A DNA stretch of 64,000 bases from Lasiosphaeris hirsuta (GCA_030549175.1 JAUKUA010000002.1:2914001-2978000); one strand, 5' to 3'. Shown: positions 10,751 through 22,970, counted from the stretch's first letter. Notes: generated from the letters alone by a model not told the origin. Made by a program: numbers and translations.

Positions 10751-11656
10751 ATGGCATTCAAAACACCACCCCTCGCCGCCCTCCTGCTCACCCTCCTCAC
10801 CACCCTCACCCCAGCTCTCGCACTTAAACGGTCCGCCGGCTGCGGAACCACACCGAAGCTCATCACCACCGCCAGCACCACCATCCCGCTCAACATCACC
10901 GCCAACGCCAAAGCCCGCGACTTCTTTGTCCGACTCCCGGAAAACTACAACAGAGACCAACCCCACCGCCTAGTCCTAACCCTGCACGCGCTGAGCGGCA
11001 CCGCGGAGCAAGTCATCGCAGGAACGGGCGGCTACATCCCGTGGTACGGGTTACCACCCCTTGCCGCCGCCACCGCCGCCAATGACACCTCGGCGAACAC
11101 CATCTTCGTGGCGCCCAACGGGCTCAACAACGGGTGGGCGAACCAGGGCGGCGAGGACGTGACGTTTCTGCGGGCGGTGGTGGCGGCCGTCGAGGCGGAC
11201 CTGTGCGTCGACGCCGACCGCCGCTTCGCCACGGGCTTCAGCTACGGCGGCGCCATGTCGTACGCGCTGGCGTGCGCGCTGGGTGGGGAGATCCGTGCCG
11301 TCGCTGCACTGTCGGGGAATCCGCAGATTAGTGGGTGTGCTGGAGGTAGTGGGGCGGTGGCGTATTATGGTCAGCATGGGGTGGGAGATACTGTGCTGCC
11401 GATTACTGGGGGCAGGGAGATGCGGGATCGGTTCTTGCGGAATAACGGGTGTGCGAAGGTGGATGCGAAGGATGTGGCTGAGCCCGTGTCGGGGAGTGGG
11501 AAGAGGGTCAAGACTGTGTTTGCTGGGTGCAAGGAGGATAAGCCCGTCGTTTGGGTGGCCTTTGATGGGCCGCATACGCCTACGCCTAAGGATGCCGGTG
11601 CTGCCGAGTCGTGGGTGCCGGGGGAGACGTGGGAGTTCTTTAAGCAGTTCAAGTAA
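10751..11656 (+). CDS. secreted CE1-family feruloyl esterase-like protein
   Basis: Predicted extracellular alpha/beta-hydrolase that releases ferulic or other hydroxycinnamic acids from arabinoxylan. Single exon, 301 aa. The signal peptide is about residues 1-25 (LAALLLTLLTTLTPALA), followed by KR. The nucleophile motif GFSYGG places Ser164. The remaining triad residues are probably Asp213 (GVGDTVLP) and His275 (DGPHTPTP). The oxyanion region is TLHALSGTAEQV at about 77-88, and the C-terminus ends WEFFKQFK. The length fits fungal fae-type CE1 enzymes without a carbohydrate-binding module. It is separate from its neighbours, with no lignocellulose cluster. A related acetyl xylan esterase is the main alternative, since CE1 contains both. 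Confidence 0.85.
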   Translation: MAFKTPPLAALLLTLLTTLTPALALKRSAGCGTTPKLITTASTTIPLNITANAKARDFFVRLPENYNRDQPHRLVLTLHALSGTAEQVIAGTGGYIPWYGLPPLAAATAANDTSANTIFVAPNGLNNGWANQGGEDVTFLRAVVAAVEADLCVDADRRFATGFSYGGAMSYALACALGGEIRAVAALSGNPQISGCAGGSGAVAYYGQHGVGDTVLPITGGREMRDRFLRNNGCAKVDAKDVAEPVSGSGKRVKTVFAGCKEDKPVVWVAFDGPHTPTPKDAGAAESWVPGETWEFFKQFK

Positions 11657-11789
11657 GATGGTGGGACAAGAGTAGGGGCTGAAAAGGGTGTGTTTGAATC
11701 TTCGCCGGATACTGATCTTGAATGGTAGGCAAGTAGTCACTGCATATTCTTGGAGGTGTAAATATGATATTCGAGAATATTACTTGCTC

Positions 11790-12336
11790 CTGTGGGAAAT
11801 CAGCCAAGGCTGTTTGTTGCATCGGCATTCCAGGCCGTTGCGAATATGAGTTTTGCAACATGTCTGTTCCCTCTTCTGCGCCCGGCGCAAGACGTTTCTC
11901 GACAGAGCGGCTCACGACTCTAGGCCATGTGTCAGTATCAACATCACCTCAGCCATGGAAAAAGGATGGTGTTCTACCCTATCAACATTCCAAACCCGAC
12001 ATTGTCCCCATCCTTCAGCAGCATCTTATTAAATGGCCAGCTCTTGAGAATCCCATCCGCCCAGGGAATAGTCAGGAGAACCGAAATAGTGGGGAGCATT
12101 GAGTCGTTGATGGCCACATAGTCATACATGTCCTCGTCGTTGGACAGGAAGCCTAAGGCCTCGCCCAGCCCGAGATAGCTAATGACATCCAAGGTAAAGT
12201 ACTGCGCTTTGTGGGCGAAGTCGATGGGACGGAACTCGGCCAGGGTTGAGAGGTACTTGCGCTCGATGAGGTCGACGAATTCGGCGGCGATATGATTGAC
12301 TCTTGGCTCGAATCCGGCGCCATCTCTGCCCGAGTA
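11790..12336 (-). pseudogene. cytochrome P450 fragment (pisatin demethylase-like), decayed
   Basis: An open block from 12336 to about 11980 matches the middle of fungal P450s of the pisatin-demethylase type: YSGRDGAGFEPRVNHIAAEF, RKYLSTLAEFRPIDFAHKAQ, FTLDVISYLGLGEALGF and KDGDNVGFGML. It begins at an apparent acceptor (CAG, 12337-12339) and ends at a GGTAGAA donor-like site. After about 60 bases a second block (SRSVEKRLAPGAEEGTDML) continues the same protein, then shifts frame at SHIRNGL-like sequence near 11855-11870. No N-terminal membrane anchor, I-helix, ExxR or heme-binding Cys region was found on either side. The gene is therefore a truncated, frameshifted relic. Confidence 0.75.
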
Positions 12337-13477
12337 CTGGATTTAATTATACAAGTCAACTGGTTTTCTCTTCCAATGGGATCTAGGGTTCAGCGGGAAC
12401 ACATCCCTGGGGCCACCCTTGCCCCGAGCTCCTTTCGCCAAGAGATCCAGGAACGACATTGCTAGGTTACTGCACTGAGCTATGCCAAGCAGCGTCGTAT
12501 CTCGAGTCTGGAGAGCGTCCAGCCGCATTTGGTTATCTCGTAGCAGGGCTAACGGCCTGGGCGATGAGCGTACCCGGATAGAGAGCGTATAAGACACGCG
12601 CAGGCCTTGCAAAAGTTCTGGTATTTATGGCTATCTTGCAGCGGGCCTGACCGGCTGGACGAGTCAGATTCGATAAGGAGAATACTGCGTGCGTCTCCCG
12701 CTGCAAGTGCACTGCAGGGCAGGGGTAGCAGCACACCCTTTCGGACACCCAAGCAGAACGTGGCTGGAAGGCCAGAAGGCGAGGGCCAACAAGATGAAGG
12801 CCAGAGCACATCGAGCCAAGACTGTACCGCGGGGCCTGCACCAATTCAGCTGGAAGCTTAGCAAAGCTATGAATATGACAGGGTGTTGGCACGTAGTAGT
12901 GCGAGGTGGTGGTGATGAAATCCATGTCATTTCAAGTTGGTCGCCGCAGACACGACTGTGAGCTGCTTCGGGACGATTGAGACCGAGAGCTGACAGCTGA
13001 AGAAAAGTGGCTAGGCCCTGTTTGGCGAAGCTCGTTGCAATATATCTATGTCCATTAGTATCACATGTGAGATTTGAATATAGGGTACGTACCTCGATCA
13101 TTCAACTGCATGTTTAAAGGCTAATTAATACCTGGAATGTTGGTAGTCTATCAGTAGAAAACCTGCTGTAGTAAGGTGGAAGGCTGTTTGATTGAGAATA
13201 CATCCCACAAGAACCAAGAGCATAGCTCCAATGTAAGAAATCAAGCCCATCCAACCAGTGAAATCCAGACTGCATTTATTATGAATTAGTAACGGTGCGT
13301 CTCTAACACCTGTTGGCGAGAAATGGGCTGGCCATAACCCGCATCTAAGGATCTGTATCTGGGTATCAAATTCTAAACACAACTCCAGTCGCACGACCCA
13401 TTCTAGGCCCAGTCTCTCGTCAAGCCGGGCCATCGCCCCATCCCGCCCTCCCGTTCTGTTGCCACCGGGAAACCGGC
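12337..13477. other. intergenic, no intact gene
   Basis: Several short open frames occur here on the minus strand, but none aligns to the missing N-terminal part of the P450 or to any family I recognise. The right end carries the 3' flank of the transporter gene. Confidence 0.45.
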
Positions 13478-15059
13478 TCAGCTCGAGTCCTCGTCGTGGC
13501 CTGGCCAGACAATCTCACGCCTGTAGACGGCCCTGACACAACGGAACCCAATAAACGCCCAGGCCACGACCAGCAAGACGGTCATGACCGAGCACAGCCA
13601 CAGAATCCCCTCACTACCGACGGCGGTGCCGATGCGGATCGACGCGAGCACGAAGCCGACGTTCGGAAACACAAAGCTCCACCAACTAAGATGGAACCTC
13701 CGATCCGGCATGCCGGCCACGACAGCCGCGACGGCCGACGTAAAGAACCAGAAGCTCAGGCCCCAGAGGAAGATGGCGGCGGCCAACGCTGTCAGCTTGA
13801 TGCCGGCGGCCAACATGTCGGCCTCGCCGGCGCCGATTCCCGAGAAGCCCAGGAAGCTGAGGCCACCTTCGGCGGCCTCGAGGCTGGCGAAGACGCGGGG
13901 CATCTGGTCGGCGATGGCGACGAGCGCGGCGCACGTGAAACTCGGCGGGCCGACGGCGATGAACATGCCGGGTCGCTGCGCCGGCAGGCCGTACGCCATC
14001 AGACGCGAGAGGTAGGTCGCGTAGAAGAAGATGGAGACGAGAATGCCCAGGCCCTGGGCGGCGAGGCCGGCGCACAGCACGGCGATGGCGCGCCCGGCCG
14101 GCTGGCCCTGCGCGCACGGCGCCGCCAGCGTGCCGGCCAGCATGACGGGAAAGATGGGCAGGATCCAGGCGGGCGTCATGGCCGACACGGTCAGGCGGCG
14201 CTCGGCCTTGACCGAGAAGAGCAGGTGGTACTGCATGACCGAGATGAGGAAGGTGACGCCGAGGTAGGCCCAGAAGGCGACGTGCAGGAAGCCGGCGAGG
14301 CCGGCCGCTGACGACTCCGGGAGGAAGATGTCGCCGTAGGCCGACACGTTGGAGAGGATGGCGGCGACCGAGAGCGAGAGAGTTGGAATGAAGAGGGCTT
14401 CCGCGGGCCGCGTGAAGGCGCGCCGCAGCGTCTGGCGGTACAGGATGAAGCGGGCGAGGATGGCGAGGCTGATGGCTAAGAAAAAGAGGAGGTCGAAGAG
14501 GAAGACGATGAGGCCGATGATCGAGAGGCCCCGGAAGCGCTTGGGGGTGATGGCGAGGATGAGGGCGATGCCGCTCGTTGACATGCTGGGCCGTGTTAGT
14601 GCCTCCATCCCCGTGATACATTGAACACAATGTGACTTACGTGACGGTGTACCATGCAAAGGTAAAATGCATCAGTCGGTCGCGCCAGGGCAGGCTCGGC
14701 TGCAGAAAGGTAGGGATGCGCTCGAGGACGACGAGTTGCGACAGGCGCCGCTCGCGAAGTCCCGGACCGTGATCTTGGTCGGAGCCCGATGGTGGGGCCG
14801 ACATGGCGGCTTCGGTGTCGGTTTCGAGTTTCTGGCCGTTATCCGCCGGTCCATTTGAGTCGTGTGAGTTGCGGGTACGGCCGCTAAACTGCGGCTGGTG
14901 ATCTATGACGGCGGTGCCCATCCTTGGCAGGCGGTGAGAGTCTTGGCCCGGGATATCAGGATATTGGTTGCTCCAGTTGTCGGTGTTGAGGTTGAGTTCA
15001 AATCGCTGCGGACGTGGCTCGCGCCATGGGCCAAATGCAAAATCTTGCCAGCTCAGCAC
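13478..15059 (-). CDS. C4-dicarboxylate/malic acid transporter (TDT family, Mae1-like)
   Basis: Plasma-membrane permease of the tellurite-resistance/dicarboxylate (SLAC1/TehA/Mae1) fold. Two exons: 15059-14641 and 14585-13478. The intron is 55 nt (donor GTAAGT, acceptor CCCAG), and splicing gives FAWYTVTMSTSGIALILA. Predicted length is 508 aa, with about ten membrane helices in the second exon. Family-typical stretches include HFTFAWYTVT, TPKRFRGLSIIG, MTPAWILPIFPVM and VGPPSFTCAALVAIAD. The MTPAW element points to Mae1-type carriers rather than SSU1 sulfite pumps, which share the fold. The N-terminal 100 residues are hydrophilic and poorly conserved, so the start is uncertain; Met47 (14921) is an alternative. 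The C-terminus is acidic (GHDEDSS). The neighbourhood gives no pathway clue. Confidence 0.85.
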
Positions 15060-16911
15060 TGCGCAAACGCGGAATTTCTGCAGCTACTGTAAATTGCCGC
15101 TGTAATTGCTGCACTGGGCAGTCTCTCTGACGCCTTGGCCGCTTCGGCTGCTTGGGCCTCCTCCTTCTGCAGGTGGGGCGTGGCAATGGAGTGCTGAGGC
15201 TAACATTTTCATCTTATTTGCATCTCGTCATGATACGCTGATTCGCTCACTGCTTTGGCGGCAAAGTCCCACAAAACGTTGCTAACACTGACATCACGTC
15301 GAAGCCTCACAGCAGGTGCGAGCGCTCTCCCACCGTGTCACGGCCTGCCAGGCAGTGGCTCTTGATCTTGTCTCAACTGCAAAGCACCTGCCGTATCCGT
15401 AGTCCAACCCGCAATCCCCACTGCCTCACGACCCTCATCCTCCAACAACATGTGTCAACTTCAATCAAAATGAGAATTGTGCAACTTCCAGTTACTTCAG
15501 CACAAAATCTGTCTATCCGTTTCCTTTTCTTCCTTTTCCTTTTTTTTGTATTGCTTGCCTGGCGGTCTACCATTTGTTTCTGGGAAGCCATGATCATCAA
15601 GGCAGTTAGTTAGTTACAAGACTTTCATTAGTTATAAGAACAGGATTTGGCTCCAAGAAAACATCTGGATATCAGGTGATAGCGGGGTCAATATGGCTAG
15701 TGTGGACAAATGTCGGGCATACAACAAGTTGACAGTTTCCACGCCCCTACATCCTCTCTTCACAACTCCACATACTCAAACGCTGCAAATATCAAGAGAC
15801 AAACATGACGCGGTGGAGCATCCATGTTATTAGCCCGAGCGGCTTCTGACATAAAGGCTATAAGCGTGCAGACAAAGCTTTCCTCCCATCTGGAACTTCA
15901 CTATCCCATAAAGTCCCGCTGCCCAAGGCCCGATTATTCCGACACACCGCAAACCTAAAGCTGGCAGAAGGGCCACCTAGCCCACCATGATCTTCCGTGA
16001 CCCGAGACGCCTTCTCGTTCCACAGGCTATCGCATCATCCGTGGGAAGACGTCAAGAACGGATGCAACTCCAAGTGGCCGTCGACAGCCATGACATGCCA
16101 TTCCCCAGTCCAAGCCCAAGCCCATATACACAATCCAAATGCAAAATGGTATCATGCAAAAGACAGCCCAAGGAAAACGGATGAAAGGTGACGATGCCAT
16201 CACGATATGATGCGCGCAAAGGAAGGTATGCCCAGTTGTCCCATCCCTGCGGGGGAGTTGACACAACCCCATGATGCAAAGGGAATGCCCCCAAATCCAT
16301 GTAACCGTGTAGAGTTTCTGATCCCATCTATCCAGAGATGCGGTGAAACAATGCGGTGTAAAACAAAGCCATGATATGCCGATCCCGTGCGATGCAGCAA
16401 AGAGGGGCAAGAGGCGCCACTTTACCCCCTACCCGCTCCGATAAACAAAAACACAAAAGTCCGGCGCCAGGAAGTCGGGTCGGGTAGGAGGTGAGACATG
16501 ACATCGGGAGAACACGGAGAAAGAAGAAGAAAAAAAGGATAGTCATCGAAAGTCGTAAAAGTCTTCAACGCCAACCAAAATCCAAAAGCACCAAATCTGA
16601 GATAAAAGCAAACGCCTCCCTTGATAGCTCAATGCTGAGCTCGGATGCGGTGTGACCGTAACCTACTTCCCCATCCAAGATCCTATTCTCGGTCTAGCAA
16701 AGGAGAACGCCCAGCAGACGCCGCCCCTGCTGCCATATCGACTGGTGTTGCACCCATTATGTACACCAAATCTCCGCTGTCGGTGTGTGCAACGCTCGGT
16801 GAAAACCGCTGCGTGATGGAGCGGTGAGCAGCCCGCCGTGACAAAGCGGTGCTGTTGCCGTCCTGTTCCATCCATCGCCTCGGGTGCTGTTATTGAACAG
16901 CGCCTCAGCAT
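15060..16911. other. intergenic, no gene seen
   Basis: This runs from the transporter 5' flank to the 3' flank of the His-rich gene. Short open frames on both strands look random. A T-rich pyrimidine tract sits at about 15518-15550. No RNA gene was recognised. Confidence 0.5.
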
Positions 16912-17295
16912 CTATTTCGCATCTATCACATTTTTGCTGTGCTGATGTTGGTGCTGGTGCGGGTGCTGGTGCTGGTGCTGGTGTTGGTGCTGGTACTGCT
17001 TATGATGCTGGTGATGGTGACTCTCGACCCTGACACGCTCACGTTGGCGACCGCGGCGCTCCTCCTCCTCGTTGCTCCCTGACGAGCTAAGACGCCGGCG
17101 CTCTTCTTCGTACCACGTGCTTAACGGCTTGCCACCAAACATGAGGTCGTCGTCCTCAATCACCGTGGCGACCATCCACGGGTGGTTCCCGAGGTCGACC
17201 TCGTGAGCTGAGGGGTCTGTAATGTGTAGGTTGGGAACCAGCAAATAAGGCTGCGGGCCGACCCGGTCGTTGGGTGCGTTTTGTGGGGAAGACAT
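16912..17295 (-). CDS. small protein with His/Gln-repeat tail, function unknown
   Basis: Predicted 127 aa from the ATG at 17295 (MSSPQNAPNDRVGPQPYLLV). The frame is open 66 codons upstream but looks like leader sequence. The first two thirds have a compact, conserved-looking core: LVPNLHITDPSAHEVDLG, NHPWMVATVIEDDDLMFGGK and PLSTWYEEERRRL. An acidic and basic stretch follows. The tail (about residues 90-121) is made of His-Gln dipeptide repeats from a CTGGTG-type hexanucleotide repeat. Such a tail could bind Zn, Ni or Cu, but that is inference. No signal peptide or membrane segment. The core reminds me of a small conserved Sordariales protein without known role. Confidence 0.65.
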   Translation of the reverse strand: MSSPQNAPNDRVGPQPYLLVPNLHITDPSAHEVDLGNHPWMVATVIEDDDLMFGGKPLSTWYEEERRRLSSSGSNEEEERRGRQRERVRVESHHHQHHKQYQHQHQHQHQHPHQHQHQHSKNVIDAK

Positions 17296-17547
17296 TTTGG
17301 AAGGTCTGTGTGGGTGGTGTTTTGGTGGTGGTTGTGGCGGCGGAATAGATCTGTCGCCAGCGGGATGTGAAGATGCAGAAAGATGCCTCCTCCGCAAGAT
17401 GATATTGGAATTACTGCCGTCGGTCGAGGCAGTTTGTGGTTCAGGATATCCACGGGACATGAAAGAATATGCAAGATATTTTCCTTTGTTCAAGGTTGAG
17501 TAGGGTTTGTTTGTGAGAGAAGGAGAAAAAGAGACTGCTTTGTTGGT

Positions 17548-17646
17548 GGGGGGGGGGGGGGGGGCAGGAGCTAGATAAAGCGATAAAGCTAGGCAGAGGT
17601 AGCTAGGAAGCTTGAATGTTTTTTTTTTCGGTGAGGGGGGGGGGGG
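17548..17646. repeat. two long poly(G) tracts
   Basis: Runs of 17 G (17548-17564) and 12 G (17635-17646) lie 70 bases apart, with an eight-base T run (about 17621-17628) between them. They sit 250-350 bases upstream of the His-tail gene, so its transcript or promoter strand carries C runs. Such tracts can form G-quadruplexes and are prone to length change or sequencing error. Confidence 0.6.
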
Positions 17647-20600
17647 TCAGGTAGACAAGCCCTTTGTGTGGGTCGCGCCTGCGCCAGAGGGGGAAAAAAA
17701 AAGCGTAAGCGACAAGCAAGGCAACAGTCGCAAATGTGGTCGGCTGCCGGTCGTGGTGCCACGGGAAATATGCAAGTTTGGGGCAGCTTGAGGACAAGAA
17801 CAAGCAGGAGCGTGGCCGAGGGCTGAGACAGAGCGCTGCCGTTGATGTTTAAGTCGAAATTCGGTGGCTCGGGTGGCTGGCAGCGGCGCGTCGTCGGATT
17901 CGTTCAGTTTTCAGAGTTTGGCCCAAAAACGCGGGGTTCAAGCAAGTTGCGCTGCGTTTCGGCAAACTCAAATTGTGGCGGGGTAAATTGGGGAATGATC
18001 GCCGTGGGGGGAATGCTCGTCGAGAAACGGTCCGTGGGATGCCGCAAAGGGATACCGTTATCATGCCGATATTCTGATGGTACCGCGACGGTGTGGGGAG
18101 GGGTGGTCCAGAAAACGGGTCTTGGCCCTGGCGCTTTTCTCAGATTAGGGATGAAAGAGAGCAAAGTGCGAGGCTCGGAGGGTCTGGGGGATGGGCTTGA
18201 TTTGTATCAGGGCGCTGGCCGACGGCCCGAAATGGTTCGCGGTGGGCGATTATGGAGGCGACTTGTTGGCGGCGGTGCCGAGTGTTACGGTGAGGGGTGT
18301 GCGGACACGGAACTCGGTCGGCCGGACTGATTGTGTGTTCCAGTGGGTTTGGTTGCAGCTGACAACCGAAATACCGAAATTGGTGCAGAATGTGTGGCGC
18401 TAAGTGGGCAGCCAAATGGTTCTCACGGCCCAAGAGCACCAAGATCGACTGGACAGGGCGTGAATAAATACGGCTGAGCAGTCAGATATTCCCAAGGTCA
18501 CTCGGTAGTCTCACTGCCTCGTTCGCCCCGGGTAGGTTCAGTTTTGACGATCAAGGCAGGTGGGCGAGGGAAAAGTTGGCGTGGAATGACGTTTCGGTCG
18601 AGGCGCTGGCCTTCCCAAACGGTACCTGATTAACTTGGATTGACTTGTGCGGCAGAGCGTGTCGCCGCCACCCGCAGCGCAGCTCCTGCGTGGGTCAAAG
18701 GAAGACTGATTTCCGGGCGGCTTCTCTTGTTCGCCCCGACGGGTATGCGAGTGCGCAACCCGATGACGAGTCCAGCCAGATGGGTTCCAAGGATACGGAA
18801 CGAGTCTTCCTGGATCTGTCGATTCTGTTGGCCCTTTTCGGCTCTGTTTTTCGGTTTAAAACTGCGATCCTCCTTGGCTCAGATCTAAGCTTGCTGGCGC
18901 ACGCTCCGGAGCCCACGCGCTGATCGAGGATATGAATCGCGACGGTGTTTCCGGGAACGATGGCGCAGCATATCACTAGGAGATGAAGAAGGCTCGGTAT
19001 CGCTGTCGCTGTCGCTGCCTTCGATGGATTCTAGGGTCCTACTGCCGAAGTCGGTCTTGGTGAGGGAAGGTATACCTCAAGGTACGTGCATGCACTTGAT
19101 ATGATGTGGTAGCTCGATTGGCAGGTGAATTGCTTGTCGGCCCCATCGCAAATGCGTGCAACCCAGGGGAACAGCCTCGTTAAATGCGCCATCACGTCGC
19201 CTTGACTCTTCGTGACAGACAGCCCACCGGCAGCATGTCCGAGCCATCACACAATTGCTCTCTTCATTCCAATTTTCAGGCGAGGCCTCGAGAGGCGGGA
19301 AATCTGTGTCTTCTGGCCCATCTGGCCCATCTGGCCCTTCTGTGCCACGACGCAGCTCGTTCTGGATCGTAATGGCCAATGCAGCATCGCAATTGATGTC
19401 CCAATCCGGCCGTGTGGGGTGGGCTGGAGGGGTTGACCGGGCTGGCTGGGCCATTGGGCATTGATTGATTGACGAGGCGAAGAGCTCCCCGAAAAGCTTG
19501 AGGAGAGCCTGCCTACCTTGAGGTACTGTCCGACCTATAGTGACCTCTCCCCAAGGCTTCAGATACGTGACTTTCAGGTATTGTCCATTATGAATAGAGT
19601 ATTATGTATCGCATTTTGGCCTGCGACATGGTGCTGTCGGATTGATGCCCATTTATGGCGTCGCTGAGCTGGCTCTTGCGTTGGCCGTCACAGCGTGCCA
19701 GCACTGCTGCCCGGCGGCTCGTGGCCCACGAGTCGCTGTTTCGGCCTGCCACGACAGTCGCAGGGGGGGCTCTGAGCTGCGAACTCCGTTTCAGTGGACG
19801 GCCGTGGGCCTCGAGTGCCGCGGAGCAGTCCGAGCCAACTCTCCCCCCCGTCAGATTTCGATAGGGCTGAAGTGAGACGCGAGGAACCGCACAGCGCAGC
19901 GGCGGGCACTGCCCGATTCGACAGGCAGGCATTAATTCCATAATACTCTTTCGTGTTGCACTACCATCAATCACTTTACCCAACAAAGATGAATCCAGGA
20001 GGATGGGCCCGGCCTAATTAGCTTACACGCGGAGTCCGCAACGCTGCAGCCAAATGCTGAGTTGTGCTTTTCTCGACTTTCTCCATTTTCGCTACCATGT
20101 CGCATTTCGCGATATCGAGGCGGCATGGCTGACAACCTGAGTGAGGCATGCAGAGGTTGCGAGGTTACCGTTCCCGTGACGTGAGTCACTGTTCCGTGTC
20201 ACCTCATGCACCCCGGAATTGACAGAATTGGCAGAACGGGAGGTGAGGCCCTTCGAGGATCCCGCGATCCTCCGAGCCGGCCGATGGCTCGGGCATGTGA
20301 GAAGCCACTGATGCTGCGCAGAGGACTGGTCGCAGGATGGAGGGCTGGTGATCGGTTGTGAGGAGGCAGGCGGGAACAAGCGAGCAAATGGCCGATAGCG
20401 TCCTCCTATGGCGAGCCATGCAGCTGACGGGCACCTCAGCCGAACAATGCGAGTAATCAGGCGTCCTTCCCAAACTGGGGCCCTGCCGACTCCTCGCTGC
20501 CGCCAGACCCTCCATGCGTTATTCTTACTCCATTGCCTGTCGTGCTTGTCGCCGTCGTCGCCGTCGTCGCCGCCGTGGCTGCCATCGTCAGCAAATCTCA

Positions 20601-22970
20601 AGGCACTATGGCACAGAAAGGGAAGGGACCGCCGTGTGCAGATCCCCGTGCAAATGCCTCCGTTTCACACGCCCGTCGCGTATCGGCATGCGAGCCCCGA
20701 CTAAACGGTCAATGTCGGTGAGTGAATAAGCAGCGAGTATCACTTTTTCTCTTATTATTTTGATGACAGATGGCATCGCTTCAAGTAAGCTCTTTGAGAC
20801 GATTGGATTTTGTCCCACGGTCGCGTCGGTGGACGAAACAGTTGACCATTTCTGCCCGAGACGGGGCACCTGCATCCCCATGGACGCGCCCAAAACGCGG
20901 GGGAGGGGTGACCCCTCGCGCCTCAGCTGCCCCTCCTCTGTACCCTCCACATTCTTGTGTCCCCCACCATTTGCTCATTGGGGTGCAAACTGACAACAGC
21001 GGTTCGCAGCCGCAATATCGATTTGATAAACCGCATAACTAAAAATAACGGGCGGAGATTGGCATTGGCAATACCGAAAGAGCAGGGCCGGATCCCGGAT
21101 CACACTGCAGAGCTATCCTCGGGACCGTCTTTTCATGCCGAGCAGGCCGAGTCTGGCTCCGAGCATCATGCCGTCCCACGCTCCCCACACTCCCCACGGT
21201 GCGAGCGGCCACCAACGGTCCCCAGCGGCGGTGGGAGACGAGATCAACAACCACGCCACCGGCCTGTCAGCCACGCCAGCGCCAGAGGCCGCGGGGGTTG
21301 GGGGTAGCATGCACGGCATGGAGCCCCGGCGATGCGTCGAGGTGGGATGACACGTGTGGAGGGAGGAGGGGCTAGCCAGACTCCATCTTTCCTTCGCAGC
21401 CTCCACCCGTTCGACGGTGAGCTTCGACGGTGAGCATGACGAGTCGACAAGTTAAGGTCAGCGAACCCGGCGAGCCCGGCCCCTAGCTCCCGTCAATGGT
21501 CTAAGCTTCTTTTTCGCCTCGTGGCCCCAAAGCGCCAGCGATCAACGCGGGAAAAGCGTGCAGTGGAGAGATTTTTTCTTCCCGCCGAAGGTTTTGGGCT
21601 AAATCGAAATCGGGACAAGCTGAACGGGCTAACTGGTGAGCTGCACCTCCCCTCCATGCCGCGAGAGACTTGGGCTAGAAAGCGCATCTGTCGCAGGACA
21701 TCTCGATAGTCCGAGAGTCGGAGAAGGGAGAGAAAGTGTGAGAGTCAATTGCGGATGCGGGTTACCGGTGACCGGTGACAGGAGATACAATGACGTCACT
21801 AGCGTGTGTTCGTGACTGGGTTTTGGCTGTTGTCGATGCACGCGACATGCTGGATTACCTGAATTTTGATTCGGTAGCACATGCTTGCTCCATTGCCAGT
21901 ATATGTGCATGACTGATTATTTTCTGGTTTTCAGTGCTGCTGTCTCGAGTGCCCAAGTCGGGTGACGAGTCGCGCAATACGGTGTCGTTTCCGTTTTCAC
22001 ATTTCTTGGTGTATACTCCATCGGCTACCAGACGGGACTAGGTGGATCTCATTAGCGATCTTAAAGAAGGCTGCTAGCTCCGAGAACCCCAAGGGGGCTT
22101 CAAGTGTTGACTCACTGACTGAGCGATAAGATATAGCAAGACAGTCCCCATCACTTCTCAGCTTGTATTACCTTCGGAACCTTTGAGATTAGCACACGCC
22201 GGGTGTCGACGATGCTGTTAACAACTTGGAGGTGCCAGCCGACTGAAGTTGCGAGTCTCTGCGATTCAAGCCGAAAAGCTTTTTGAGTTTTCTTGGAATT
22301 TCATAGGCTTTCAATTTCAGGTGAAGCCACCTACAGTACCCTATCATTTCGATTGACCCTTCCGATGCTACAAGAAACCTCCCCCGGATAGTGGGGGCCA
22401 TGCCGGAGTTTGAAAGATGATAAAATGGCCCAGGGAAGCTGCAAGGAAGAGCTGTGTGCTCCGTCCAGCAGCGACTCTTGACATGTGGCAGTCATGCAGA
22501 TGAGCAATTGTGAGTTGTACGGTGTTCATCAAAGGAGTATTGTATGCCAGTGTGCGATCCTGTTTGTGGGAAGTAGTGCTTGTATTGCTACCTAAATCCC
22601 CTCTCTCATGGGTTGGTTTAGAATGGACAGTTGCCTAAACTGTGACAGCTAACAATCTATGCTCCCCAGTAGGTAGATTGCTTCAGAACACCCGGACATC
22701 TTGCTCCTCGAGTTGTTTTGTCTGTCGTCCCGAAAGTGCCGCACAATTACATTGCCGGGCCTGCGCATCTTTTGAGTTGGGTATCATCCTGTCTTCATCC
22801 ACCATCCTTATTCCGCGTTCCTCCATACAGAGCAGAGACGCGGCCCATTACAAGCGTTCGGGTTGTCGCCGAGACCGTCTTTCTTTTCCATGTCAATCAA
22901 GCTGTCGACAGAGATTCATAGTGTGTCGATGGTGCCACGCAACATCGTTAATACCCTCCACTGGCGACAA
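17647..22970. other. 5.3-kb gene-free stretch
   Basis: No convincing coding block on either strand: the open frames are short, overlap each other on opposite strands and lack recognisable motifs. Minor simple repeats occur: a TCGCTG hexamer near 19002-19018, a TCTGGCCCA decamer near 19312-19336, and a GTCGCC/GTCGTC trinucleotide run near 20546-20577. No tRNA or 5S rRNA was recognised. The right end is the 3' flank of the glycosyltransferase gene. Confidence 0.5.

Noticed and set aside
13496..14311. 271-codon plus-strand frame
   Set aside because: Antisense to the transporter; strongly Arg/Gly/Asp-biased as expected for a shadow frame.
17842..18330. 162-codon plus-strand frame in the gene-free stretch
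   Set aside because: No start context, domain or codon bias; opposite-strand frames of similar length overlap it.
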